Positions 1 through 8,056 of a stretch of DNA of 64,000 nucleotides are shown here, one piece after another. This DNA is from Pacificispira sp033344895 (GTDB lineage Bacteria; Pseudomonadota; Alphaproteobacteria; UBA8366; Aestuariispiraceae): positions 558,001-622,000 of the forward strand of contig OZ245920.1 in the NCBI GenBank assembly GCA_965229685.1. The letters are read 5' to 3'. A program made the translations under genes and the position numbers. The notes under the pieces were generated by a model. The model was not told the DNA's origin. It did not search any database and saw nothing but the letters and a program-made list of their open reading frames with translations. Every line of letters starts with the position of its first letter. The first letter of the stretch is position 1.

Positions 1-945
1 GCGGCTCAAGGCGTAGAAGACCCGCTCATGGGCGCCATTGCGGAAGCTGGGACTGACATCAATGACGATTTTTGCCTGCTGCATCAGGTTGAGGGCGTGG
101 AGATACTGGATCGGGCCGTTCAGGGTCACGGCGGGGCCGGCGGTCTGGCTTCGGTGAATCTCACCCCCACCATGAAACTCGGTCTTCACCGTGTGGATCG
201 CGGCGAGGATGTCGCGCCGTCGAGCGGCGATCAGCTGCGTCTCGAGGGCGTTCACCAGGCGGGTCAGTTCGGGCAGGGCGGGCGGTGCACGGTCGGCCGC
301 CTCATGCTCCGCCCGGATCACCTTCCAGAGGGCCTCCGTGCCGTTGCGGCAGCGTTCATAGGCTGCGTCCAGGATCGCGCGCAATCCGGTATCCGTGCCG
401 GCAGCCTGTTCCAGCCAGGCATCCGTCGTCAGGTCGGAAGAGACGTTGCCGATCACCAGCACGTCGATCGGCCGGTCCGCCGTGCGGGCCTGTTCCCGTC
501 GTGGCGGGGGGCCGGCATGGGGGAAGAAGAACGACCCCTTGCCGGGCAGGCCAAGTTCTTCGATCAGCGGTACGAAATCCGCGTCGACCGTCCCGATCAG
601 TCCCAGAGCCGGGAACTGCGCCAGATTGTCGAGCTTCCGGAACGGCGAGTCCGTCAGAAAGGTGAAGCGGGGCAGGGTCCACGCGTCGTAGAGCGATGCG
701 CCGTTGACCTCATAATGATTGGCCGCGTTGACATCCATGACGAAGCGCCGGCCGGGATAATTGCCGATCGCGGCCATCTGATACTGCATCAGCTTCTGGT
801 TCGGGAAATCGCTGCGCAGATGTTCGGAGACGATCACATCCCGGTCGCGCAGGGCCCAGCACAGGTCCGCCTGCATGTATTCCACCGACGCATAGGGCGT
901 GAAATTGGTGATGGCGAAGCACTGAATCGCATCGCGGATGGTCAC
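1..945 (-). CDS. Glycosyltransferase-like protein (CgeB/YkvP type), 3' end outside the window
   Basis: The 315 visible codons run off the left edge. The GTG start at 945 is chosen because a perfect AGGAGG lies six bases upstream. Near residues 180-190 the stretch IDVLVIGNVS looks like the first strand of a Rossmann-type nucleotide-binding domain. The last visible part, with a run of the type IVIDVSPSFRNGAHERVFYAL, resembles the C-terminal donor-sugar binding segment of CgeB/YkvP-like GT-B glycosyltransferases. The substrate cannot be read from sequence. No neighbouring polysaccharide genes are visible, since the rest of its locus lies outside the window. Confidence 0.6.
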   Translation of the reverse strand, partial: MTIRDAIQCFAITNFTPYASVEYMQADLCWALRDRDVIVSEHLRSDFPNQKLMQYQMAAIGNYPGRRFVMDVNAANHYEVNGASLYDAWTLPRFTFLTDSPFRKLDNLAQFPALGLIGTVDADFVPLIEELGLPGKGSFFFPHAGPPPRREQARTADRPIDVLVIGNVSSDLTTDAWLEQAAGTDTGLRAILDAAYERCRNGTEALWKVIRAEHEAADRAPPALPELTRLVNALETQLIAARRRDILAAIHTVKTEFHGGGEIHRSQTAGPAVTLNGPIQYLHALNLMQQAKIVIDVSPSFRNGAHERVFYALSR

Positions 946-1057
946 AACCTGCCTCCTGATCGCACGCAATCCCCAACCCTTCGGAAAGGGCATCAGAGAC
1001 TCCCCCGCTTCCCGGATCGGCACAACCGTTTTTGCGTATCCTGCAGGGCACCGCCCC

Positions 1058-1798
1058 TTACCGAGCGTCGTGAAAGATGATTCCCAGGGTGTGGCGACGG
1101 CCGCTGGTGACCTGAGAGACACCGTGGCGCATGGTGACCGCATAGTCGCCGCGCGTTCCGCGTACCGGACGTTTGTTGACGGCGAACAGGACGGCGTCGC
1201 CCTGACTGAGCGTCGCGACATGCGGCCGGCTCTGCATCCTTGGGCGCTGTTCGGTCAGCACGAATTCCCCGCCGGTGAAATCCCGACCTGGAGCAGACAG
1301 AAGGCAGGCGGCCTGAATCGGGAAAGACAGGTCGCCATAGAGATCCTGGTGCAGACAGTTGAAGTCACCCGGCCCGTATTGCAGCAGCAGCGGCGTCGGT
1401 CTGTGCTGACCGGATGCACGGCACTGCGCCACGAAGGCCGCATGGTCCGCCGGATATCGAGTATCGACGCGCAGACGTTCGGCCCATTCATTGGCCAGCG
1501 GCGCCAATCGCGGATAGAGCGCGCGGCGCAACCCGTCGATCAGACCGGGCAGGGGATAGGAGAAATACTTGTATTCCCCGCGGCCAAATCCGTGCCGTGC
1601 CATGTGGATATGGCTGCGGAACAAGTCGTCCGCCTCGAAAAGGGCGGCTGTCGTCCTGCAGTCGGTAGGCGCGATCAGACCCGGCAGAACTGCGTGCCCG
1701 GTATGGTTCAGCGCCCCCAGGATTGCGGACCAGTCGTAGCGGTCCAATCGGTCCGTTACTGAATGGGTGTCGAAGGCAGCCGGGCTGTGCTGGGGCAT
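1058..1798 (-). CDS. 2OG-Fe(II) oxygenase, Oxygenase-NA (DUF2086) family
   Basis: This 246-residue cytosolic protein has the non-heme iron facial triad: H150 and D152 in CLHQDLYG, and distal H225 in MRHGVS. The Arg pair at 234-235 in GRRHTLGIIFHD is suited to holding 2-oxoglutarate. The whole protein matches the compact DUF2086 family, proposed from sequence analysis to repair methylated nucleic acid like AlkB; that role is family inference. The ATG at 1798 is preferred to an upstream in-frame codon because the preceding residues are low-complexity and not family-like. It lies 113 bp upstream of the glycosyltransferase-like gene on the same strand and 75 bp downstream of the LysR gene. Confidence 0.8.
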   Translation of the reverse strand: MPQHSPAAFDTHSVTDRLDRYDWSAILGALNHTGHAVLPGLIAPTDCRTTAALFEADDLFRSHIHMARHGFGRGEYKYFSYPLPGLIDGLRRALYPRLAPLANEWAERLRVDTRYPADHAAFVAQCRASGQHRPTPLLLQYGPGDFNCLHQDLYGDLSFPIQAACLLSAPGRDFTGGEFVLTEQRPRMQSRPHVATLSQGDAVLFAVNKRPVRGTRGDYAVTMRHGVSQVTSGRRHTLGIIFHDAR

Positions 1799-1873
1799 GG
1801 TCGAATTCCGCTCGGATTGCAGAGGGGCTCTCAGATAGCGCGCCGATGCGCCACCCCCCACCCGATACTTGCG

Positions 1874-2773
1874 CTAGCCGTCGCGCCAGGCGGTCTGCGG
1901 CATGTCCAGCAGACTGTCGCGCAGCCATTGCCCCGCGGGGCCGAGGGCGTGGCGTTCGGTCCATACCACGTCGATGCCCTGCAGCAGATCGCTTTGCTGG
2001 AAGACGTAGGACATCAAGACCAGCGTGCCGTTCTCCAGATGGGCCGCGACGAGGGAGTTCGGCAGTTCCGCCCAGCCAAAACCGGCAATAACCAGATCCG
2101 CGATCAGGGCCGGGCTTTCCGCCTGCCAGATTTCCGCGCTCTTGCGGTCGCCGATCTGCGCCGGGCGAGTTCGTGACCGGCTGTGTGCGATCAACTGGCG
2201 ATATCGGCGCAGGTCGCCATGGCTCACCTTGGGCAAGCGGGCCAGCGGGTGGTCCGGGGCACAGACCGGGACGAGCTTCGAATGGCCGACACCGCGGAAC
2301 TGAAAGCCGATGGGATAGGTTTCCTGCTCGATCATCAGGCCGATATCGGCGCGGCCCTCCGACAGAAGAGAGGCGGTATCGTTCGGTCCCGGTCGCAGCA
2401 GGTCCAGCGCGACATGGGGAAATCGATCCGCGAATTCGCGCAGAACCGGCATCAGCGGCGTCATGCCGATGCTCTGTTCCACCGCGAGGCACAACTCGGC
2501 CTCGACCCCTTCGCTCAATGTATTGGCCTTGGCGATGAACTCCTGATTGCCATAGAGAACGTTGCGGGCATAGGGCAGCAAGGCGCGACCGTGTTCGGTC
2601 AGAACGGGATTGCGCCCGCCCCTGTCGAACAGGTCCACGCCGGCATCGATCTCGAGATTCGCAATGGCGGTCGAAACTGCGGATTGCGCCTTGCGCATCC
2701 GCCTTGCCGCGGCGGAGAAGGAGCCGGTTTCGGCGGCCAGGACGAAGGCTTCCAGACTGGTCAGATTGGGCAT
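1874..2773 (-). CDS. LysR-family transcriptional regulator of the adjacent PACE efflux gene
   Basis: The protein is 299 residues, normal for LysR. The N-terminal winged helix spans residues 1-60 (SLEAFVLAAETGSFSAAARR, then SAVSTAIANLE), followed by the usual two-lobed effector domain from about residue 90. It is transcribed away from a PACE-family efflux gene. This arrangement is known from AceR/aceI of Acinetobacter, where the LysR protein activates the transporter on sensing its substrate. A T-N11-A box sits 23 bp upstream of its start codon, consistent with autoregulation and control of the divergent gene. The identity as LysR is secure; the target is inferred from position. Confidence 0.85.
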   Translation of the reverse strand: MPNLTSLEAFVLAAETGSFSAAARRMRKAQSAVSTAIANLEIDAGVDLFDRGGRNPVLTEHGRALLPYARNVLYGNQEFIAKANTLSEGVEAELCLAVEQSIGMTPLMPVLREFADRFPHVALDLLRPGPNDTASLLSEGRADIGLMIEQETYPIGFQFRGVGHSKLVPVCAPDHPLARLPKVSHGDLRRYRQLIAHSRSRTRPAQIGDRKSAEIWQAESPALIADLVIAGFGWAELPNSLVAAHLENGTLVLMSYVFQQSDLLQGIDVVWTERHALGPAGQWLRDSLLDMPQTAWRDG

Positions 2774-2795
2774 CGGTCATCCATCTTAAAAACAG

Positions 2796-2810
2796 ATAGG
2801 TTCTAACTAT
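2796..2810. promoter_or_regulatory. LysR-type box (ATAG-N7-CTAT, fits T-N11-A) in the LysR/PACE divergent promoter
   Basis: Between the divergent LysR and PACE start codons there is an inverted repeat ATAG-N7-CTAT. It contains a T and an A separated by exactly 11 bases, the LysR-type consensus. Its position close to the regulator's start suits binding that represses the regulator gene and activates the efflux gene. Confidence 0.45.
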
Positions 2811-2877
2811 AAACTTCCGGTAAATCGGTTAAAAGGGCCCCGGTTTCGGTACAGCATCTTTAAGGTCGGATACAGCC

Positions 2878-3327
2878 ATGTCGGAGAGAGTCGCCCTGCG
2901 GTCGGGCAAGGATCGCCTGCGCTATGCCATCGCTTTCGAAGGATCTCTGCTTTTGTTCCTCGTGCCCGTCGGCGCGGCCTTTTTCGATAAGGGATTGGCC
3001 AGTATCGGACTGCTTGGCGTCGTGCTGTCGCTGAAGGCGCTGGCCGTCAGCGTGATCTACAACTGGGTCTTTGACCGGGTCGACGCTCGGCGTGGCCGGG
3101 TTGCTTCCGACCGGTCGACCTTCGGGCGCATTCTGCATGCGGTCGGGTTCGAATTCTGCCTCGTTGTCACGTCGCTGCCGATCTATTGCTGGTGGCTGGA
3201 TCTGACGATCCTTCAGGCGCTGACCATGGACATCATCGTGACCGCCTTTGTCGTCGCCTATACCTATGTCTTCACCCTGATCTACGACCGGCTGTTCCCG
3301 GTGCGCGCGCAGGCGATGGCCCGCTAA
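2878..3327 (+). CDS. PACE-family multidrug (biguanide/polyamine-type) efflux transporter
   Basis: This 149-residue inner-membrane protein has four predicted transmembrane helices arranged as two tandem bacterial-transmembrane-pair units. Family motifs visible are R-L-R-Y-A-I-A-F-E near residue 13, YNWVFD at about 61-66, R-I-L-H-A-V-G-F-E at about 82-90 and a closing YTYVFTLIYDRLFP. These are the signature charged and aromatic residues of AceI-like proton-coupled exporters of chlorhexidine-type antiseptics and short diamines. The length is typical. It diverges from a LysR gene with a LysR box between them. The substrate cannot be deduced. Confidence 0.85.
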   Translation: MSERVALRSGKDRLRYAIAFEGSLLLFLVPVGAAFFDKGLASIGLLGVVLSLKALAVSVIYNWVFDRVDARRGRVASDRSTFGRILHAVGFEFCLVVTSLPIYCWWLDLTILQALTMDIIVTAFVVAYTYVFTLIYDRLFPVRAQAMAR

Positions 3328-3402
3328 GGCCAGCCAGCAGGCGACATCATGCCGGAGCCGCGCCGCTGATGCGCCTGCGGAAAGGCTTTACAAACTTTTT
3401 AA

Positions 3403-3442
3403 TACGGATAATAAATATCCTCATAGATAAATGATATCCGTA
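3403..3442. promoter_or_regulatory. AT-rich promoter with nested inverted repeats upstream of the AhpD-like gene (candidate Rrf2 operator)
   Basis: The outer arms TACGGATA (3403-3410) and TATCCGTA (3435-3442) are perfect inverted repeats. A shorter GGATA-N5-TATCC lies at 3406-3420. The 9-mer TATCCTCAT at 3416-3424 recurs on the other strand at 5011-5019, just upstream of the Rrf2 gene. This suggests a shared operator for that regulator. Confidence 0.45.
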
Positions 3443-3456
3443 AAAGGGTGAAGAGC

Positions 3457-3936
3457 ATGACCGAACGACTGGATTACATCCAACATTCCCCCGACCTGTT
3501 TCAGAAGGTGATGGAGCTGAGCGACACCTCCCGCAGCACCGATCTGGACCCGAAGCTGCGGCATCTGGTCGACATTCGCGCTTCGCAGCTCAACGGCTGC
3601 GCCTTCTGCGTCGACATGCATGTGAAGGAGGCCAAGATCGACGGCGAGTCGGAACTGCGCCTGTATCATGTAGCGATCTGGTGGGAGTCGCCGCTGTTCA
3701 GCGAGCGGGAACGCGCGGCCCTGGCATGGACCGAGGTGGTGACACGGCTGCCTGCCGACGGCATCCCGGACGCCGCCTATGATCGGGTGCGGGCGCATTT
3801 CTCCGACAAGGAAGTGTCCGACCTGACCTTCGCGATCATGACCATCAATGCCTGGAATCGCCTGTCGGTTGCGTTCCGCCGCGTCCCCGGCAGCGCCGAC
3901 AAGTTCCTTGGGTTGGACAAGGCCGGGCTGAGCTGA
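3457..3936 (+). CDS. Carboxymuconolactone decarboxylase family (AhpD-like) alkylhydroperoxidase
   Basis: The protein is 159 residues. The core AhpD-like motif is ASQLNGCAFCVDMHV, with redox cysteines C48 and C51 and H55, as in AhpD-type peroxidase helpers. The ATG at 3457 is preferred to the GTG nine bases earlier because it leaves room for the AGGG ribosome-binding sequence and matches the usual N-terminus TERLDYIQ. It forms an operon with the cupin gene, whose ATG overlaps this stop codon by one base. The nearby Rrf2 regulator with four cysteines, and a shared palindrome, suggest redox or electrophile stress control. The physiological substrate is unknown. Confidence 0.82.
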   Translation: MTERLDYIQHSPDLFQKVMELSDTSRSTDLDPKLRHLVDIRASQLNGCAFCVDMHVKEAKIDGESELRLYHVAIWWESPLFSERERAALAWTEVVTRLPADGIPDAAYDRVRAHFSDKEVSDLTFAIMTINAWNRLSVAFRRVPGSADKFLGLDKAGLS

Positions 3937-4391
3937 TGTCGGATGGTCTGCAGAAGGAAAGGTCGGTGTTGCGCGGGCTTCTGACGGGCTTGCCGATCGC
4001 TGCTCTCCTGTCCCTGACCTTGGCCGCTGGGGTGGCAGGGGCCGGGGACAAGCCCGCCAGAGTGATCCCAGTCTATGAACATGATCTGCCGGGTGTGCCG
4101 GGAAAAGTGGTGCGTGGCGTGCTGGTGGAATACGAACCGGGCGGAAAATCGCCTGGGCATCGCCATGCGCCCTCCGCCTTCATCTATGCCACCGTACTGG
4201 AAGGGGCGGTGCGCAGCGCCGTCAATGACGGTCCGGTGCGCGTCTACCACGCCGGCGAGAACTTCACGGAACTCCCCGGCGACATTCACCGCATCAGCGA
4301 AAATGCCAGCGATACCGAACCGGCCCGACTGCTGGCAGTCTTCGTGGTCGATGCGGACGAAACCCGACTGACCACCCCGCTGGATCAGTAA
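3936..4391 (+). CDS. Exported single-domain cupin protein
   Basis: The protein is 151 residues. Residues 1-36 look like a signal peptide: basic start, hydrophobic stretch around LLTGLPIAALLSLTLAAG, and a likely cleavage after AGA. The cupin fold follows, with a metal-site motif of the form G(X)5HxHAPSAFIYATVLEG at about 71-90 and a second motif near YHAGENFTELPGDIHR. It is translationally coupled to the AhpD-like gene by a 1-base overlap (TGATG), so the two probably act in one stress response, one in the cytosol and one in the periplasm. The catalytic role is not assignable; isomerase or dioxygenase activities are possible in this family. Confidence 0.75.
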   Translation: MSDGLQKERSVLRGLLTGLPIAALLSLTLAAGVAGAGDKPARVIPVYEHDLPGVPGKVVRGVLVEYEPGGKSPGHRHAPSAFIYATVLEGAVRSAVNDGPVRVYHAGENFTELPGDIHRISENASDTEPARLLAVFVVDADETRLTTPLDQ

Positions 4392-4482
4392 GGGCAGCCG
4401 CGTCGTCCGATCCCGGCATTGCGTCCGCAACATTCCCCCTGCGGGCGTACCCCACGGGATCTCGGACGGCGCGGCATTGCTT

Positions 4483-4980
4483 TCACTCCTGCCCGCCGGC
4501 ACGGGCCATCAGCCACGCCGCCGTTGCATTATAGATTTCCGGCTCCAGTTCCTGGCTCAGTGTTTCGGCCAGGTCCGACAGGCTGGTCCCTTTCAGCGAC
4601 TGGCGCCAGGCCAGGTCCGCCTGCCACATGACCCGCGCGATGGCACAATGGTCCTTGTTGCAGTATCCCTTCGGCAGGCAGGGATTGTTGCCGCGGATTT
4701 CGGAACAGCGGAAGGTCGGTTCCTTCCCCTCAACCGCTTCGACAATGTCCAGAAAGGTGATTTCCGCGGCCGGCCGTGCCAGGCGATACCCGCCGCGCGG
4801 CCCCAATGTGGTTTCCACCAGCCCGGCCTGCGACAGGCTTTGCAATGCCTTCGACAGATACTCCTTCGGAACGCCGTGGAACTCCGCCAGTGTCTTTGTG
4901 GAAATGAACCGCCCATCCGGAAGTCCGGACAGGATGGCGCAGCAATGCAAAGCCCATTCTACCTGGTTGCGCAAAATCAT
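4483..4980 (-). CDS. Rrf2-family transcriptional regulator with a cysteine cluster
   Basis: The 165-residue protein has an N-terminal winged helix (residues 1-70, LRNQVEWALHCCAILSG then a recognition helix PKEYLSKALQSLSQAG and wing GPRGGYRLAR). The signature region carries cysteines at 92, 101, 107 and 112. In the family (IscR, NsrR, RsrR) three such cysteines hold an Fe-S cluster that senses iron-sulfur status, NO or redox. It faces the AhpD-like/cupin pair tail to tail. A 9-mer shared between its own promoter and theirs supports joint control. A cluster cannot be proven from sequence. Confidence 0.85.
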   Translation of the reverse strand: MILRNQVEWALHCCAILSGLPDGRFISTKTLAEFHGVPKEYLSKALQSLSQAGLVETTLGPRGGYRLARPAAEITFLDIVEAVEGKEPTFRCSEIRGNNPCLPKGYCNKDHCAIARVMWQADLAWRQSLKGTSLSDLAETLSQELEPEIYNATAAWLMARAGGQE

Positions 4981-5166
4981 GAACCGGCGTCATCCTATTG
5001 ATTTTGTTTGATGAGGATAGGGTACGGCAAGGGCCCGGTCCATACCGGAATGGCAGTGACTTTCAGCAAGGCTGCGCTTGAACTTCGGCCGGAAAGCCGC
5101 CAGAAATCGCAGGGAGGGCAGGGGGCATCAGTTTCACCTATCCGAAGACGGGCCGGGCAGAGCAAC

Positions 5167-5424
5167 GTGAATCTTCAGCAGCTTGAAACATTCCTGACGG
5201 TCGTTGAACTGGGGTCCTTTACCAAAACGGCCCAGCGGCTCAGTCCCACTCAATCCAAGGTTTCCATATGCGTTGCGGAACTGGAACAGGAATTGGCCGT
5301 GCATTTGCCGGATCGATCGCAGCGGCACATCCGCCCGACGTCAACGGGGCGGGGTTTGCCGCAAAGCCTCGGTGATCGTCGGTCCCGGGCGTTCCTCTCA
5401 GGACGGCAGTATCAATGGCAGTGA
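5167..5424 (+). pseudogene. LysR-family regulator remnant (DNA-binding domain only)
   Basis: From a GTG at 5167 the reading frame gives a clear LysR winged helix (NLQQLETFLTVVELGSFTKTAQ, then QSKVSICVAELEQEL). After about residue 60 the homology stops: the frame continues as non-LysR sequence for some 25 residues to a stop. In the +1 frame the expected continuation (GGVCRKASVIV) is briefly visible, pointing to a frameshift near 5350. The effector domain of about 220 residues is absent. The following MFS gene starts inside this remnant, so a deletion probably joined the two. Confidence 0.65.
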
Positions 5425-6638
5425 CATGGGGTGAGGCTAATCGGTGGGGGGTGCTGGCAACGGCCGGCATCGCCGTGATCCTGAGTCTCAGCACCTGGTT
5501 TTCGACAACGGCGATTACCGCGGATCTGGTGCGGGTCTGGGCCATCGACGCGACGGAGTCGGGCTGGCTGACCAATGCGGTACAGATCGGCTTCGTCTGC
5601 GGTGCGCTGACCTCTTCGGTTCTGGCGCTCGCGGACCGGTTCCGGCCGCAGCGAATCATGGCGGCGGCAGCGGTTGTTTGTGCCGCATCGAATGCCGGTT
5701 TGCTGATTGCGCAGGGGCTGGAGTCCGCCCTGATCCTGCGCTTTCTGACGGGGGCGGCCCTGGCGGGCGTCTATCCGCCGGCCATGAAGTTCGTGGCAAC
5801 CTGGTTCAGGTCCGGACGGGGGCTGGCCCTGGGGGCTATGGTCGGGGCGCTGACGGTCGGATCCGCATCGCCGCATCTGCTTCGGGGGCTGGGACAGGGC
5901 CTCGACTGGCAACTGGTCATAGCGGCATCGTCAGCGGCCAGCCTCATCGCCGCCCTGATGATGCTGCTGGCGCTGCCGGACGGCCCCTATCCGTTTCAAA
6001 GTGCCCGCATCCGACTTCGCCATGTCGGCCGCATCTTCGCCAACAGACCGGCAATGCTCGCCAATTTCGGCTATTTCGGACATATGTGGGAACTGTACGC
6101 CATGTGGGGCTGGTTCATGGCCTACGCGGCTGCCAGTACCGAAGCCGGCGCGTCGGTTCTGGGAGGCAATGCGTCCATCCTGGCCTTCATGGCCATCGCG
6201 CTCGGCGGGCCGGGATGCGTTCTGGCGGGGGCCCTGTCTGACCGGATCGGACGCTGCCTGACGACATCGATCATGATGGCGGTCTCCGGTGGTTGCGCGC
6301 TGGCAATCGGGTTCGTCTTTGACGGTCCGGGCTGGCTCTTTACCGGCATCGCGATGCTTTGGGGACTGACGATCGTTGCGGATTCGGCCCAGTTCTCCAC
6401 CGCCGTCACGGAATTGTCGGAACCCGAAACCGTCGGTTCGATGTTGGCCTTCCAGATGGGGGTCGGGTTCTCGATCACGGTTCTGACCATCTGGCTCGTG
6501 CCTCACATCGCCGACTGGCTGGGCGGGTGGCAATGGGCATTTCTCATCCTGGTGCCGGGCCCCATACTGGGGATCGCTGCCATGATGTCTCTGCGCCGAC
6601 TGCCGGAGGCCCGGCGAATGGCATCGGGCCGGCGCTGA
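5415..6638 (+). CDS. Major facilitator superfamily transporter
   Basis: The protein is 407 residues with about 12 predicted transmembrane segments. MFS loop motifs include ADRFRPQRI after helix 2 and SDRIGRCL after helix 8. The C-terminal half ends in a basic cytosolic tail. The ATG at 5415 overlaps the last codons of the LysR remnant. Proteins of this type (nitrate/cyanate-like MFS, with a conserved FVATWFRSGRGLALG helix 5) move small anions or drugs, but the substrate cannot be told. Its former regulator is probably the broken LysR upstream. Confidence 0.8.
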   Translation: MAVTWGEANRWGVLATAGIAVILSLSTWFSTTAITADLVRVWAIDATESGWLTNAVQIGFVCGALTSSVLALADRFRPQRIMAAAAVVCAASNAGLLIAQGLESALILRFLTGAALAGVYPPAMKFVATWFRSGRGLALGAMVGALTVGSASPHLLRGLGQGLDWQLVIAASSAASLIAALMMLLALPDGPYPFQSARIRLRHVGRIFANRPAMLANFGYFGHMWELYAMWGWFMAYAAASTEAGASVLGGNASILAFMAIALGGPGCVLAGALSDRIGRCLTTSIMMAVSGGCALAIGFVFDGPGWLFTGIAMLWGLTIVADSAQFSTAVTELSEPETVGSMLAFQMGVGFSITVLTIWLVPHIADWLGGWQWAFLILVPGPILGIAAMMSLRRLPEARRMASGRR

Positions 6639-6675
6639 CCGGGGGCGGCCCGTCCCCGCCATCCGGCGAGAAGCC

Positions 6676-7191
6676 ATGAAAAGGAAGACCGTGAACCCCG
6701 ACCCCGCCGCCATAGAATTCAGGGATTTCCGTGTCGCGGACCGCGAATGGGTCGAGACGCAGAACATCCATCATTACACACAGGTCGAGGGGTTCGATCC
6801 ATCCTTTGCGGCGGCGGTCACCGCGGCCCTCGACGGGCTTCAGGATGCGATGGGGGAAAGGGGCAGCAAGTTTCTGATCGTCGAGACGCGCCAGGGGCGG
6901 CAGCCCGTCGGCTGCGTCTTCTTCACCGCCGAAACCCCGGCCTCCGGCCGACTTCGCTTGTTCTATCTCGACCGGGCCTATCGCGGTTCCGGGCTTGGCC
7001 GGCTCATGCTCGATCGCATCGTCGAGCATGCGCGCGGGCAGATGATGGAGACGATCCGGGTTTCGACCTTCGACCGTCACACCGCCGCCTGCCGCCTGTA
7101 TCAGTCGGCGGGGTTTCTGTGCGAGGCGCAGGAACCGTCATGCGCCTTCGGTCAGGTCATGCGGCAACTCGATTTCGAGAAACGACTTTAG
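6676..7191 (+). CDS. GNAT-family N-acetyltransferase
   Basis: This 171-residue cytosolic protein carries a GNAT domain over residues 12-165. The acetyl-CoA pyrophosphate loop is visible as YRGSGLGRLMLDR near residues 106-118. It is followed by a helix with ETIRVSTFDRHTAACRLYQSAGF, the typical motif B in which the acceptor site tyrosine lies. The downstream GntR gene points the other way. Substrate class is unknown; GNAT proteins acetylate amino groups of small molecules or peptides. Confidence 0.8.
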   Translation: MKRKTVNPDPAAIEFRDFRVADREWVETQNIHHYTQVEGFDPSFAAAVTAALDGLQDAMGERGSKFLIVETRQGRQPVGCVFFTAETPASGRLRLFYLDRAYRGSGLGRLMLDRIVEHARGQMMETIRVSTFDRHTAACRLYQSAGFLCEAQEPSCAFGQVMRQLDFEKRL

Positions 7192-7222
7192 CGGCGGCCC
7201 CGCCCGCAGCGATTGCGGACCC

Positions 7223-7918
7223 TTAGGCCACATCCTCCGCATAGATCCGCGCGATGGCATTCTGAACCTGCAGCCGCACCTCGTCGGCGGAGCGGTTCAG
7301 GTGGCCTTCCATCAGCGACAAGGCGCTGTCGGTTTCCCTTGCCGCGATGTGATCGAGCAGCCGCGCGTGTTCGTCGAGCGTACTGCCCCGGCGCTGGTCG
7401 GTCTCAAGGTTGAGGCGGCGCACGAAGCGGATGCGGGCGTTGATGTTGCGCAGGAAATCCTGCCGGATCGGGTTGTCCGCCAGTCCGGCAAGGGCGAGGT
7501 GAAAGTCCTCATCCAGTGCCACGAGGCGGTCCAGATTGGAAGGGCGCTCGCCGGAAAGGGTTCTGCGCCATGCGGCGACGAACGCGTCGAGTTCCTCCTG
7601 CGGGGCTTCCGCAAGCGCCGCCTTCAGCGCGCCCAGTTCCAGATCGCGGCGCACGGCATAAAGCTCGGTCGTCTCGCGGATGCTGAGGCGGCGGCAGAAG
7701 AATCCGCGGCGCGCCTCGAAATGGACGAGCCCGTCCGCAATCAGGCGGTTCAGCGCCTCGCGGATCGGTGCCCGGCTCATGCCCAGATCGACGGCCAGTT
7801 CGCTTTCGTTCAACCGCTCGCCGGGCTTGGTTCGAAAGGTGATCAGCCGGTCACGGATCTGCTCATAGGCCAGTTCGACCGCATTCGCCCGTCCGGTCAT
7901 GTCTTTCGTTCCCGTCAT
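7223..7918 (-). CDS. GntR-family regulator, FadR/FCD subfamily
   Basis: The 231-residue protein has an N-terminal winged helix (residues 12-75: AYEQIRDRLI, ESELAVDLGMSRAPIREALNRL, HFEARRGFF) and an all-helical FCD ligand domain. Typical metal and ligand residues are visible in DEDFHLAL, with H residues later in DEHARLLDHI and MEGHLNRS. FCD proteins usually repress a divergent catabolic operon and are released by a carboxylic-acid metabolite. Here the divergent operon is PhyH-B12 protein-ProC-like, and a perfect palindrome sits in the shared promoter. Its effector is therefore probably a substrate or intermediate of that operon. Confidence 0.87.
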   Translation of the reverse strand: MTGTKDMTGRANAVELAYEQIRDRLITFRTKPGERLNESELAVDLGMSRAPIREALNRLIADGLVHFEARRGFFCRRLSIRETTELYAVRRDLELGALKAALAEAPQEELDAFVAAWRRTLSGERPSNLDRLVALDEDFHLALAGLADNPIRQDFLRNINARIRFVRRLNLETDQRRGSTLDEHARLLDHIAARETDSALSLMEGHLNRSADEVRLQVQNAIARIYAEDVA

Positions 7919-8006
7919 TCCCGTCGTCCCTCGACAGCCCGCCCGTCAGAAGCCTTCCCCTGGCATCCTTGACAGGCCTTCGTCTTGCCGTCAACGTTGC
8001 CGACAT

Positions 8007-8020
8007 AATTGTCGACAATT
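8007..8020. promoter_or_regulatory. Perfect 14-bp palindrome AATTGTCGACAATT, candidate GntR (FCD) operator
   Basis: The palindrome lies between the divergent GntR gene and the PhyH operon, 36 bp before the PhyH ATG. Its TTGT...ACAA half-sites match the kind of operator used by FCD-type GntR repressors. It overlaps a -10-like CATAAT at 8004-8009, so bound repressor would block the operon promoter. Confidence 0.7.
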
Positions 8021-8056
8021 TGGTGGCCCGCGATGTCACCGCCAGGGAGACAGGCC

